Shown here: positions 1-11,655 of the stretch, piece after piece
Layout: every line of letters begins with the position of its first letter
Numbering within the stretch: position 1 is the first letter of the stretch
Assembly: GCF_050947875.1 (NCBI RefSeq)
Contig: NC_134571.1
Location: 227,426,024 to 227,490,023, forward strand
Direction: 5' to 3'
DNA: 64,000 bases
From: Dermacentor variabilis
Taxonomy: Eukaryota; Arthropoda; Arachnida; Ixodida; Ixodidae
Notes under the pieces: generated by a model
What the model was told of the DNA's origin: nothing
Seen by the model: the letters and a program-made list of their open reading frames with translations, nothing else
Databases searched by the model: none
Program-made: the position numbers and the translations under genes

Positions 1-372
1 TCGCCAGGCAGTCGTCTGGTGACAACTGCAGACACAAACCTTTCCCAGTCCTCTGCAATTGAGGCACATTTTCCCTGCGCAATACCCGAGTGCTCTTTGC
101 AAATTATGGCTGGAAACTAGAGTGACGCTCTCACACATGTTGTGGGAGTGTCATGTTGTATCAGCTACAATGGCAGTAGCTCCACAGGCTCTTGCGTCGA
201 AGTGGGCAGCCGCTCTGTGCAACTACAACCTCAAGACGCAAGAGTGGGCTGTCCAGCAGGCTCAAGAGGCGGCAACGAGGCAAGGCCTCGAAGTCCCCTC
301 ATGGGAGACCCGAGCCCGGGTCATTAAATTTTGCCGGATTTAAAATAAAGTTGTTTCCATCCATCCATCCAT
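1..372 (+). mobile_element. 3' end of a non-LTR retrotransposon (LINE)
   Basis: The reading frame ending at 343 has the look of a LINE ORF2 C-terminus: a Cys/His cluster (C-x-L-W then SHMLWEC) followed by an Ala/Gln-rich tail and a stop. It is followed at once by AATAAA and four CCAT repeats (357-372), the simple-repeat 3' terminus usual for tick LINEs. Only the last ~110 codons are in the window. It abuts an inverted gypsy gag frame whose N-terminal part is at 373-578, so it probably inserted into that gag. Clade uncertain. Confidence 0.7.
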
Positions 373-809
373 GCAAGCAGTAGGCTGTAGAAGGCACGTT
401 GACCCTCTACGCTGAGGCTGTGTATCAGCAGGGCCTTGCGATGTTCGGGCTTAAAGTTGGATGCTCCTGATGCTAGCAGGAAGTTCTCGAACATCCGGTG
501 CGATTGCAGCCAGGGTACAGGAGGGCGGCCGGGTACAGGCAAGAATGGGGGCGGAGGAGTGAGCCCGATACAGCTCATGGCGTAGAAAAGTTGCAGGCGC
601 GGTTACGCCCCTCGAAAAGATCCCATCCTTATCGCCATTGTTGTATTTCAGTTTAAGTCGCAGAGGAACCACGAAGACAGTCATGGCTGCAACGGAACTA
701 GGCAGTCTTTATTCAGAGGCATGTATGTATACAGGTGACAACACTGGCACCACTGGTGGCGTGTAAGGGCAAACAGAAACTGAGACTGATATACTACATT
801 CACGTAACA
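373..809 (-). mobile_element. Gypsy-type LTR element 5' end: gag start, primer site, LTR
   Basis: On the minus strand an open frame starting at 578 is rich in Pro (PPPPFLPVPGRPPVPW) and then reads MFENFLLASG and EHRKALLIHSLSVEGQRAFY, the pattern of tick gypsy gag N-termini. Upstream on the same strand are a TGG-starting candidate tRNA primer site (about 620-637) and, one base further, a probable 171-bp LTR (639-809) that begins TGTTACG, contains AATAAA and ends ACAACA. The gag is cut at 372 by a LINE 3' end. No second LTR is visible. Family call is good; LTR edges are inferred. Confidence 0.6.
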
Positions 810-2049
810 CCATATGTTCAGAGGTTATCCCATAATGTAAAGAAAGTGGCCAACAGGCACTAAGTCAACCTAGTCTTTTCCACTCACTGCAAACTTTCAA
901 AGCTGTGCGTTGCCATGAAAAATCGGAAATGCCAGCAATGCACCACGAATCGCGAAACAAAATTCACCAAGTGCACCTCCGACGTCGTTTGTGAGATACC
1001 GTTGAGTTGCTGAAAACTGTGCATCGGACAAACTGGGCAATGTTTGAAGGATAGAGCTAGGCAGCATAAAAACAATATAAAACACGTGTACGGTGCCCAT
1101 TTAGCTGCACATTGCAACAAACACACATGTACTCCAATGTCCAAGCGATGCTAGGTTCCTGAAGCATGCAAAAAACAAAAACGAAAGAGATATTGTTGAA
1201 ACATTGCTAAAGCAGAAAGAACATAAATGTGTCAGTGCAGCGTCACTCAGTCTAAGAATACTTGAGATAGAATTTCTTGATGAACACCTGTACTTGTAGG
1301 CAATAAGCACGCCATGCAACGTTTTGGTTCTTGTTGGAATTTTTGGCATGTTATAAAGCTGGTTGTTCCTTTTTCATTCGGCAATTCAGCGTTCTGTTTA
1401 TTTTTGGTTCCTGTCCTCATCCTCATGTCGCGTCAAGTTACACTTGACTTTAGGGAACCGGCCACCATTGTGCAACACATATTAGAGCCTTGGCGATTTT
1501 TTTTGCTACAATATCAAATGCACATTAAATTTCTAGTTTGTTTAGGAGCTTTAATATCATTTATACATCAGTGTACTGCTTTGGACACAGAGAAAGCCAG
1601 TGTGCATTTGATTCTGGGTTGTGTTATAATTGGGAAAATACTACCAAATGAATCAGTGGTGTCTTCTGGAGTTTTTTCTGCATTGTGTTTAATTTGATTT
1701 GCGGAATACTTCAATCGATTTATTTGTTCCCGTAATGGTCAAACTACTGTAAGTCGAATGTATTAGTTTAAAACAAAAAAAATCACAAATATTGCTAACG
1801 GAGCCAGTTTTCCATTACTTTGCAGCTTTCTTTCTGATCCATTGGATAATGAAAGTCGCCTGCGACACAGCTGCCTCTGTGTGCATCACAAATTTTATAT
1901 TTACAGCAAGTGCTTACACTTATACAAAGTCTTGTTTATATATACACAAGTCTGCAAAAATTGAACTGAAGATTTCATTTAAAGAATGGCTATCTCCTAT
2001 ATTTTATCTTTTTCCCTGATAAAAGCAGTTGTAAAAGCCCACAGCCTAT
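810..2049. other. No recognisable gene; AT-rich
   Basis: Only short frames without recognisable motifs. The longest (1314-1697 +) is Phe/Leu-rich and translated from AT-rich sequence, so it is probably not coding. Confidence 0.5.
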
Positions 2050-2510
2050 ATTATAAAAACATGCGAAAGGCAGTTGCGACATTTAACGTGCATGTTGAGT
2101 TCTGCCTCTCTTTACACACTGCATTAGCGCAAGTTCTTGGGCCAGTTGGTGCACGACGAACTTGAAAAAAGGGGGTACCAGCGAAACACAAAGGACGTGT
2201 ACACAAGGAAAAGGCATTGGACACAGACGGACGCTGGACTTTCAACTGTACTTTATTGAAATTTACATTGCCACACATAACCTCCGACGCATGCGTATCT
2301 TCAACTCCTCCCAAGACTTGTGCATGAATGTCAATCTCTTATTAATCGCATTTCACCTACTCAATACGTAAGCACGTTGCTTGTTTGTTAAACATAAAGA
2401 CGTATCACTGACACAAATTTCTTTCTCATTTCCAATGTGAAAAGCTTCTAAGATATTGCGTTCATATCTACTCTTGCCCTTCCCTAAAATGGTCACACGA
2501 CCGAACAATG
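2050..2510 (-). mobile_element. Penelope-like element 3' fragment
   Basis: The minus strand around 2350-2495 reads KGKSRYERNILEAFHIG and then ICVSDTSLCLTNKQ, which matches the end of the GIY-YIG domain of Penelope-like proteins (REI-EA--I followed by CVS-PS). The following 3' untranslated part contains AATAAAG and a block (about 2130-2240) related to the foldback at 20156-20287. It is truncated where the 203-bp satellite begins. Confidence 0.6.
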
Positions 2511-2536
2511 GCGAACTTTTTTTCCACTTATTGCAG

Positions 2537-5508
2537 CTGCGGTGAAGACAGCAAACCGTCCTATAGCAGGTTGTGCCACAAGTACCTTGGCTATGTGTGG
2601 CTTTTCAATGAATGTTTTTCACGCCAACGTTTTAGCGAGCTGTGCCATGAATGCACTGGGAATGTGCTGCTCTACAATGATGAAAAAGACCCCTTAAATT
2701 TCTGCCATGCTGAATGGAATCGAACCCATGTCACAAGGGTTTCTCAAAGACAGCAACCCGATGCTATAGCAGGTTGTGCCACAAGTACATTGTCTATGTG
2801 TGGCTTTTCAATGAATGTTTTTCACGCCAATGTTTTAGTGAGGTGTGCCATGAATGCACTGGGAATGTGCTGCTCTACAATGATGAAAAAGACCCCTTAA
2901 ATTTCTGCCATGCTGGATGGAATCGAACCCTTGTCACAAGGGTTTCTCAAAGACAGCAACCCGATGCTATAGCAGGTTGTGCCACAAGTACCTTGGCTAT
3001 GTGTGGCTTTTCAATGAATGTTTTTCACGCCAATGTTTTAGTGAGCTGTGCCATGAATGCACTGGGAATGTGCTGCTCTACAATGATGAAAAAGACCCCT
3101 TACATTTCTGCCATGCTGAATGGAATCGAACCCATGTCACAAGGGTTTCTCAAAGACAGCAACCCGATGCTATAGCAGGTTGTGCCTCAAGTACCTTGGC
3201 TATGTGTGGCTTTTCAATGAATGTTTTTCACGCCAATGTTTTAGTGAGCTGTGCCATGAATGCACTGGGAATGTGCTGCTCTACAATGATGAAAAAGACC
3301 CCTTAAATTTCTGCCATGCTGAATGGAATCGAACCCATGTCACAAGGGTTTCTCAAAGACAGCAACCCGATGCTATAGCAGGTTGTGCCACAAGTACCTT
3401 GGCTATGTGTGGCTTTTCAATGAATGTTTTTCACGCCAATGTTTTAGTGAGCTGTGCCATGAATGCACTGGGAATGTGCTGCTCTACAATGATGAAAAAG
3501 ACCCCTTAAATTTCTGCCATGCTGAATGGAATCGAACCCATGTCACAAGGGTTTCTCAAAGACAGCAACCCGATGCTATAGCAGGTTGTGCCACAAGTAC
3601 CTTGGCTATGTGTGGCTTTTCAATGAATGTTTTTCACGCCAATGTTTTAGTGAGCTGTGCCATGAATGCACTGGGAATGTGCTGCTCTACAATGATGAAA
3701 AAGACCCCTTAAATTTCTGCCATGCTGAATGGAATCGAACCCATGTCACAAGGGTTTCTCAAAGACAGCAACCCGATGCTATAGCAGGTTGTGCCACAAG
3801 TACCTTGGCTATGTGTGGCTTTTCAATGAATGTTTTTCACGCCAACGTTTTAGTGAGCTGTGCCATGAATGCACTGGGAATGTGCTGCTCTACAATGATG
3901 AAAAAGACCCCTTAAATTTCTGCCATGCTGAATGGAATCGAACCCATGTCACAAGGGTTTCTCAAAGACAGCAACCCGATGCTATAGCAGGTTGTGCCAC
4001 AAGTACATTGTCTATGTGTGGCTTTTCAATGAATGTTTTTCACGCCAACGTTTTAGCGAGCTGTGCCATGAATGCACTGGGAATGTGCTGGTCTACAATG
4101 ATGAAAAAGATCCCTTAAATTTCTGCCATGCTGAATGGAATCAAACCCATGTCACAAGGGTTTCTCAACGACAGCAACCCGATGCTATAGCAGGTTGTGC
4201 CACAAGTACCTTGGCTATGTGTGGCTTTTCAATGAATGTTTTTCACGCCAATGTTTTAGTGAGCTGTGCCATGAATGCACTGGGAATGTGCTGCTCTACA
4301 ATGATGAAAAAGACCCCTTAAATTTCTGCCATGCTGAATGGAATCGAACCCATGTCACAAGGGTTTCTCAAAGACAGCAACCCGATGCTATAGCAGGTTG
4401 TGCCACAAGTACATTGTCTATGTGTGGCTTTTCAATGAATGTTTTTCACGCCAACGTTTTAGTGAGCTGTGCCATGAATGCACTGGGAATGTGCTGGTCT
4501 ACAATGATGAAAAAGATCCCTTAAATTTCTGCCATGCTGAATGGAATCAAACCCATGTCACAAGGGTTTCTCAAAGACAGCAACCCGATGCTATAGCAGG
4601 TTGTGCCACAAGTACCTTGGCTATGTGTGGCTTTTCAATGAATGTTTTTCACGCCAATGTTTTAGTGAGCTGTGCCATGAATGCACTGGGAATGTGCTGC
4701 TCTACAATGATGAAAAAGACCCCTTAAATTTCTGCCATGCTGAATGGAATCGAACCCATGTCACAAGGGTTTCTCAAAGACAGCAACCTGATGCTATAGC
4801 AGGTTGTGCCTCAAGTACCTTGGCTATGTGTGGCTTTTCAATGAATGTTTTTCACGCCAACGTTTTAGCGAGCTGTGCCATGAATGCACTGGGAATGTGC
4901 TGCTCTACAATGATGAAAAAGACCCCTTAAATTTCTGCCATGCTGAATGGAATCGAACCCATGTCACAAGGGTTTCTCAAAGACAGCAACCCGATGCTAT
5001 AGCAGGTTGTGCCACAAGTACATTGTCTATGTGTGGCTTTTCAATGAATGTTTTTCACGCCAACGTTTTAGCGAGCTGTGCCATGAATGCACTGGGAATG
5101 TGCTGGTCTACAATGATGAAAAAGATCCCTTAAATTTCTGCCATGCTGAATGGAATCAAACCCATGTCACAAGGGTTTCTCAAAGACAGCAACCCGATGC
5201 TATAGCAGGTTGTGCCACAAGTACCTTGGCTATGTGTGGCTTTTCAATGAATGTTTTTCACGCCAATGTTTTAGTGAGCTGTGCCATGAATGCACTGGGA
5301 ATGTGCTGCTCTACAATGATGAAAAAGACCCCTTAAATTTCTGCCATGCTGAATGGAATCGAACCCATGTCACAAGGGTTTCTCAAAGACAGCAACCCGA
5401 TGCTATAGCAGGTTGTGCCTCAAGTACCTTGGCTATGTGTGGCTTTTCAATGAATGTTTTTCACGCCAACGTTTTAGCGAGCTGTGCCTTGAATGCACTG
5501 GGAATGTG
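2537..5508. repeat. 203-bp satellite array, about 14.6 units
   Basis: Landmarks recur at exactly 203 bp (for example the ATGGAATC block at 2714, 2917, 3120 and on to 5353) with no indel between units. Each unit holds two imperfect ~69-bp subrepeats that start at TGTGCCAC and TGTGCCAT. On the minus strand each unit carries a match to a pol III B box (GGGTTCGATTCC, e.g. 3528-3539) and, 41 nt away, an A-box-like GTGGCACAACCTGC (3581-3594), so a tRNA-derived origin is likely. Units differ by a few linked substitutions that define a 609-bp higher-order repeat. Because 203 is not a multiple of 3, the serial 129-aa frames are by-products and not genes. Confidence 0.95.
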
Positions 5509-5895
5509 CCACTGGGTGTGCGGCAAGCGAGGAAGCAATTCTCATCGTTCCCAGGCACCATGGTTCTCCTATCAAACGCTATATTTTCTCGACAGTGCCA
5601 CCAGATGGTGCAGTGTGTTCAGAAAGAAGCATAGGAGAGGAGCCCGGTTGCCGCATGATGCATTTCTCAGTGTTCGCACCTTGGCGGCGGTGCAGCCATG
5701 TGGTGCCAAGTGTTCCAGGGATGAGAGTAGTCGCTTCATACTCAACTCGTTTTTGACGGTGGCAATATGTTGTGTTGCTATATTCATTCATCGTTACCTC
5801 TCACAGTCATCATGAGATGGATCCTGCTGAATTGTTTTGGACCTAAGTTTACAGTTACCTTGACAACTATGTTTTCATTGTCTAAATAAAGTTGT
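5509..5895 (+). other. Unassigned sequence with polyadenylation signal
   Basis: Directly follows the satellite. It has no recognisable coding motif but ends with AATAAA (5885-5890), so it may be the 3' end of a transcript or of a degraded element. Confidence 0.3.
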
Positions 5896-5902
5896 AATGT
5901 AA

Positions 5903-6534
5903 TTTGGTGGGTTTCACATTTGCTGGATGTATGCCTTGTGGTCTGTGAAGACCATACTTGACTTCTGGGCGGGGCATTCAGAGCTAGTAATGAAGGCCAT
6001 TACACTTTTCAGTCTGAATGCTGCCTTGAAAACATTGTGCCCACACTGTATGGAGGAAAAGGTAACTGGAGTGATTAAAACAATAGTGGTAACCAAAGGA
6101 CATCTTGGCTTTTAGAGCGAAAGGATCCTACAAAGGGTAAAAGCAGAAACAATGAGCTTTGTGCCTGAACGAAATTAAAATTCAAATTTTTGCCGCACTA
6201 GTAGCGCTTTCAACAGCTCGCGTCATCCAGTAAACGAGGGACTATTTTTCTAGTTTCGCTTTTGTGTTTCTTTTTTTTTCACAGCAGGGGAATTTTTAAA
6301 TTGCCTTTTAGTCGGGTGTGATGGGCGCCTGTAGCTTTCAACATGACGTTGACGTCACGTGCAGCTGCCCTTCGGAAATGGCAAATTTCAATGAATGTTG
6401 ATGAGTCTGTGTCAGCATTTTTTAATGGTAGGAGCAGCATAGACTCAGAAGATGATTTCGATCCATTGGAATTCAGCACGAATGGTGAAAATGCATCAAA
6501 TAGCCCCGGAACGTCAACAGGTATCTGCTCGTAG
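5903..6534 (+). other. Two weak exon candidates
   Basis: A frame open from 5903 (WAGHSELVMKAITLF, then LCPHCMEEK) is followed by a good splice-donor match (AAAAG|GTAACT near 6060). A second frame from an ATG at 6343 is acidic and Ser-rich (SIDSEDDFDPLEFSTNGEN) and meets another donor match (AACAG|GTATCT near 6522). Neither protein is recognised. They may be host exons, degraded mobile DNA or chance. Confidence 0.2.
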
Positions 6535-7207
6535 GTTTAATTTTCTACTCCAAACCGATTTGTCGCTGCTGCACTCATATCTAAAGATATCCAGTGTGTT
6601 ATAAAGGTCACAGTTCTTATCTGCAGGGTGTCAACATAGTTAAGGCAGGACCACTTGCCGGTGGCAGCACAAAGAGTGTGGTTTTGCATGAGAATGCGAC
6701 TGGGAGTGGGCCTTGACATTGCACTATTATTGCGCTCTGCAGCACCACGCAGCGATTCATAAGAGCTGCGGCATGAGCACAATAGCCACTAAGGCTAACA
6801 TTTTCATTTGTATATAAAGAACTTCTACAGATTTATATATATACTATACTTTATACTATACTTATACTTATAGGAATGTTGTATACAGCATTCTTGTTCA
6901 CAATGTATATTCCAACAATTTTTTATGTTGTCTTGGTGCAAAGCAACACCTATGTTTTTATGGAACTTTCTTGTTACAAATATGCTTATTAAATAAATTT
7001 TTTGAAGGATTGTTAATAAATCTTTGTTGAAAATAATACCATTATAAAGCACATTCCTTCTTCTACAAATGGATACCATACATTCTATGTCAAGCATTTG
7101 CTGTAGCAGTAAAAAAAAAAATCATTTACTAGACTACCCAAAACTGCTTGTGCTCCTGTGGACAGGACTGTGTTAAAAAAGTGGGTGCAAGGGAAGGCTG
7201 CAATGTT

Positions 7208-8924
7208 CAGGGTGTCTACCAAGTTGACATTTTCAAATTCCCTGAGTTTTTCAGGTTTTCCCCGAGTTCCTTTGCAAAATTCCCTGAGTGATGCAGAACT
7301 ATGGTTTATGTCAAGATGGGCTGAAACCATATCGCTCGATGCTGTCACTCTGTAGTAAGCATATGAAAAAAATTTTAAAAAGACAACTTAATGAAATTTG
7401 AATACTAAGGAGTAGTGTTTATGCTATTCAAAAAAGAATAGAAGGGAGGGGTTAGTAAAATGCACAGCAAATAAAAAGCCTTCGAAAAAAATAGCAAATC
7501 GAGTCGGACATAATCGAGTTGGACATTCTCAAATACAAATAAAAAGGAGATGCATACAGAAGCGAATATTGTCAAATATGAGCTATTTCTATCAACTGAC
7601 AGCAAGCTCAGTGGTATGAGGCCCGAACTTTGTCACAATTGAGATTCTCTCTCAACAGCTCGTAAGTCAACCTCAACTGTCCTGACATACTCAGCCCGCG
7701 AACGACGCCTCAGTGTTGTGTTTCGCTGCTTTAAAGAGTTTATTTTGGTTTGGATGAGAGATACTTGCATCTCAGCATCAGCCAACACTGTTTTTTGAGC
7801 TCAAAATGGCGGCAGCACGCTTCCTTTCCCGTTCATTCCCCAATGCGTAGGTCCTTCGCGTTGTCCGCCTTCCGCCACTCATTCGCCACACAGACCATTT
7901 GCAGCATCTTCACGGTCAGTTTCAATGTCCACGTCCGATTTTTCGAACTCCCGAGGAGCCGCGAAAACTTCCGAAAATCGGCTGGTTGGAAAAATAAATG
8001 CATGTATATTTACTGCCCTCAAGGGCTCAATCCGCCACAGGCGCATTCGAAAACGCTCTGCAGGCCTGTCAGTACACGTATTAGGCATATTGGTGCTTGT
8101 ACTGTGACAGGAAATACCGGGTGCATGCCTGTGTAACTAAGGAATACATACTGTGTCCCGTGGCAACAGCCCCTTCCCACGCTTGTTATGCTTCACTGCA
8201 ATACTTTTGCATATGCTTCACCAAGTAACATTTCTGTACAGAGGCGAAGCTGACTTTCGGTAACCAGCATTATGCAACGCACCATACGTGCTTTCCAAGC
8301 TTCTAAGCCAATTGCGAGGACCACAAAGGCGGAGTCCGTACCATTGCTGACAGCAGCAAATTCTTTCAATAAAAAACGCTGCACTCAACGGCAAGAAGCT
8401 TCATAGCAAACGTCGAAGAAGCTAGGCCTAGCGCTGCCGCAGTGGTGGCTACGGCTGCCAGCGGATCATCTTGTGAGAGCGGCGGTTCAAGGCGGTGAGG
8501 TAATCAAAATGGCAGCGGTGGTGGCTTTGAATAATGCCGTTTTGGACCTGCGGTCACGGCAAAACGTTTGGGAAATCGGACGGCGAAGAGTTCTTGCATC
8601 CGAAATTTCAGACGTTCTGATACATAGACTCTATGGGGTATGTAGTGGTGACGCGAAGCCGTCCAAATTATCGGGAATCCGGAAAGTCGGTCGTTGACTG
8701 TACACTGGCAACTCCTGCAGCCGACGACAGGGCGTCAAAGACTATTCATTACGATTCCTGTCTGTTACTCGAGCCAGCGCGTTACCGCGACTTTCAACCC
8801 TTTCAATAAACTTACAGCTAATTTCCCCTGATATAGGCACAAATTTCCTGAGTTTTCTCTGAACTTTTTCAGACTAGTCAAAATCCCTGAGAATTCCCGG
8901 TTTTCCCGGTTGATAGACACCCTG
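7208..8924. mobile_element. TIR DNA transposon, non-autonomous, 6-bp target duplication
   Basis: The ends are inverted: CAGGGTGTCTACCAA at 7208 and its reverse complement, with one mismatch (CAGGGTGTCTATCAA), ending at 8924. Weaker matches continue inward (CCGGGAAAACC-like and CTCAGGGA-like blocks). Both ends are flanked by AATGTT (7202-7207 and 8925-8930). The 1717-bp interior encodes no transposase, so the element was mobilised in trans. A 6-bp duplication fits few superfamilies; I do not assign one. Confidence 0.8.
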
Positions 8925-8989
8925 AATGTTGTTTCTTCAGCAAACAACAAGTTGGCTAAGCTATTCGCTGCTGTAGAGTACCTGGATGC

Positions 8990-10139
8990 ACACCATTAAA
9001 AAGTATTTGTGTCGTGTCTTACTTTTGCCATTACTTTATTAATTTTTTTTCCACTGGATTGCTCAGGTCATGTGTGTGATTTCAGTAAATACCTCAGTTG
9101 ATCATCAGCACTGTGTCTGTCTTCCTTGACTTTGTAATAAGTCCTTTCCCGCATTCACTCGTACTGCTAATGAGCCCAGCCCTTAGAACTATGGTCTGCA
9201 GTCAACATCAACTTGAGGCTTTTTATGCCGCATTTACAGAGTGCACTGGTCGGCAAGACCTTTCTTCTATGCTTCAATTAAATGAACGTGTAATGCGACA
9301 CAAAGACGAGCGCTGTCTCGTTCTGGCCAGTGTTCCTCTATTTCCTTCTGCACAAGACTGCACCAACCAGCCCTTCTGATTGCAAATACTCGCTCCAACG
9401 TTGGGAGCCTGGCAAGGTCAGGCTGCCACTAAAGTACAATCTTTGTCTTACTTTCATCCACTATGCCTGCCTTTGAAATGAGAGGGGTTGGAGAAGCTCC
9501 ATTTCTTTCCTACCGCTATTTCGGGACAATGAAGATCAAAGAAAAGCTTGTAACTCTACATTGGGCAGTAACTGTAGGTGAGTGAACTGGGCAGGCTCAC
9601 TGGTATTAACCTTGTCTTTTTCTTTTCTGTAGAATTTGTTGGAGCTCTGTGACCACATAATTTTACAACTAAAGTGTCCTTCTATTTGTTATCGAATATC
9701 AAATACACTCACTTCATATTCCTGCATATTGACATTGGCACTTGGCCCTTGGTAGCCTGCTTTTAGAAAACTTCGTTATTTGTATTAGATGCAACCACAG
9801 TGTTGCAGAGCAGGATCTGCAGTGATGCGGCACATTTCAGCACCAACAAAGTTAGCGGGCCAGATTTCCATCGAGAAAGAAGAAAAAGGAGCTCTACATG
9901 AAATCTATCTATCGAAAAAAGGTGGTTCACCTGGAAAAGTAATTAAATAATAAAAAAAAATTGGGGAGAAATACACAATGAGAAAAGTAAGCTAAATTTA
10001 TGGAAAATAATTTTCAAAAAATGGGACACAGCCGTCGGTGAGTCCATCGGTCGGTGAGTAAGCCGTCGATTGCATTAACAGATAAAGAATTTAGTTTTTT
10101 GAGGTCGCACATGTGCTCGCATTCATCTTAAGGTGGCGG
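8990..10139. other. No confident gene
   Basis: A 93-aa frame (9098-9379) has no recognisable domain. A strong GTGAGT donor (9578) and a pyrimidine-rich TTCTTTTCTGTAG acceptor (9632) would define a 55-bp intron, but the flanking frames are short. Poly-A-rich sequence lies near 9945-9960. Confidence 0.3.
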
Positions 10140-10312
10140 TCATGGTTTATTTGAATGCATACTCGTGTTGGGTTTATGCTTTGGGGAAGGGGGCGCTTTT
10201 GTCTTGGCGTCTCGGTATATATGCATGTTACTGAAAAATAAAAACCAGTTGGAAGTCAGCGCTTGTCCTCGTCTTTCTTTTGGTCCCTGTCTATGTATGC
10301 GCTGCAAGTGAT
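10140..10312 (+). mobile_element. Possible Penelope-like 3' tail
   Basis: AAATAAAAACCAGTTGGAAG with GTCAGCGCTTGTC near 10235-10265 resembles the 3' end of the PLE at 43860-44300 (AAATAAACTTTCAGTTGG then GTCAGCACTTGTC). No coding part is visible here, so it is a short tail or a related repeat. Confidence 0.4.
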
Positions 10313-10738
10313 GTTTGAAACAATGGAATACTAACTAGGCCATACCCAAACACTGCTTCGTCACTATGTTCTCCTTGGGCGGGATTTTCTTGTGGTGGCA
10401 GGTATTTCTCTCCACATGGGCCGTGGCGAATGGTCACTGCACTCTGACCCATATGGGCTCATCAAATTTAAAAAGGCACCAAAGCGGCCATGTGCGTTGG
10501 ATGCTGGACACCAGCCCCTGTCAGCCTGTAAGACAGTGTTGCAATCCGATAAGCAAGGTCAAGAGACTGATGAAAACTCAGCCAGCTCTCTGCAGGCACT
10601 TTTTGCAGATGTGCAGGATGTGTGCCACAATACCACTGAGAGTGGCAAGTGTAGTCTAGAGAACTATTGGGAGGAGCAGAAGCAGAAACTTAATAACATC
10701 CTTGCAGACCACAGCCACATTTTTACCACTCTGCCAGG

Positions 10739-11655
10739 TTGCGAGTCCCTAATGGTTCACAAATAGACACAGGCAGCCACCCACTGGTTAGATGCAAGCT
10801 GTGCCCAGTTAACAGCCAAAAGAGAGAAATTCTTGATGGGTATATCCAAGATTTGCTGGACCAAGACCTCATTGAGCCCTGCTCCAGTTCCTGGGCCAGT
10901 GCCCCTGTATTAGTAAAGAAACAAACTGGAGGATATCGCTTTGCAGCCGGCTACAGGCCCTTAAATGCAATCACAACTGTGCCAGCATATCTCATGCCCC
11001 GCACAGACTGGGTATTGGGGTCAGCCACGGCCATGCCAGGTGGTTCACAAGCCATGACCTTGGTCAGCGTCTCTTTCAAGTGTTGGTTGATCCCGAAGAT
11101 GTACCAAAGGCTGCATTCCTGTGCCATAGAAGAGTGTTTCAATTTAAGCGAGTGCCATTTGGGGTAGCAGGTGAGCCGGCAACATTTCAGTCTCTTGCGA
11201 ATATATTGTTAGAAGGCATAAAACACACCTACTGCATGGCATTTCTTGACAATGTGCTCATTTATTCAGAAACTTCTGAGGACCATCTACAACGTACTGA
11301 TGAGGTACTGCGAAGAATTAGCTCTGTAGGTCTGGCAATCCATCCCAGCAAAGTTACATGCTGTGAACAGGCAATAAAGTTCCTTGCACATGTAATCTCT
11401 CCAGGCAGATGTCAACCTGACCCAGACAAAGTGCGAACGGTCGCAGAGTTCCCATTCCCTAAAACAGTCAAGGCGCTCCAAATGTTTTTGAGCCTTGCGG
11501 GTTACTACAGAAATTTTATCCCCTGGTTTTCTGACAACGCCAGATGCCTGGCAGCTCTCCTCAAGAAAGGAGTCCATTGGGTTTGGGGTGCCGAGCAACA
11601 GACAGCATTCGAGACTGAGGCTAACGCTGGCAGGAGGGGTGGCTGTGGTGCCTGA
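10739..11655 (+). pseudogene. Gypsy reverse transcriptase (frameshifted)
   Basis: RT hallmarks are visible in two overlapping frames. The first has IQDLLDQDLIEPCSSSWASA and PVLVKKQTGGYRF, then YRPLNAIT. The second, from 11080, has FQFKRVPFGVAGEPATFQ and the catalytic box AFLDNVLIYS, in which the second Asp of the usual FxDD is Asn. GYYRNFIPWFS and the WGAEQQTAF connection follow. The Asp-to-Asn change and the frameshift between the two parts argue that the polymerase is dead. Confidence 0.85.

Noticed and set aside
2537..5508. CRISPR-like or spacer-repeat array
   Set aside because: The whole 203-bp unit is conserved, with no short repeat and variable spacer; the context is eukaryotic.
2508..5815. 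Serial 129-aa frames (and one of 221 aa) with a repeated Cys-rich sequence
   Set aside because: They restart every 203 bp in shifting frames because the unit is not a multiple of 3; the repetition is in the DNA, with no sign of coding constraint.
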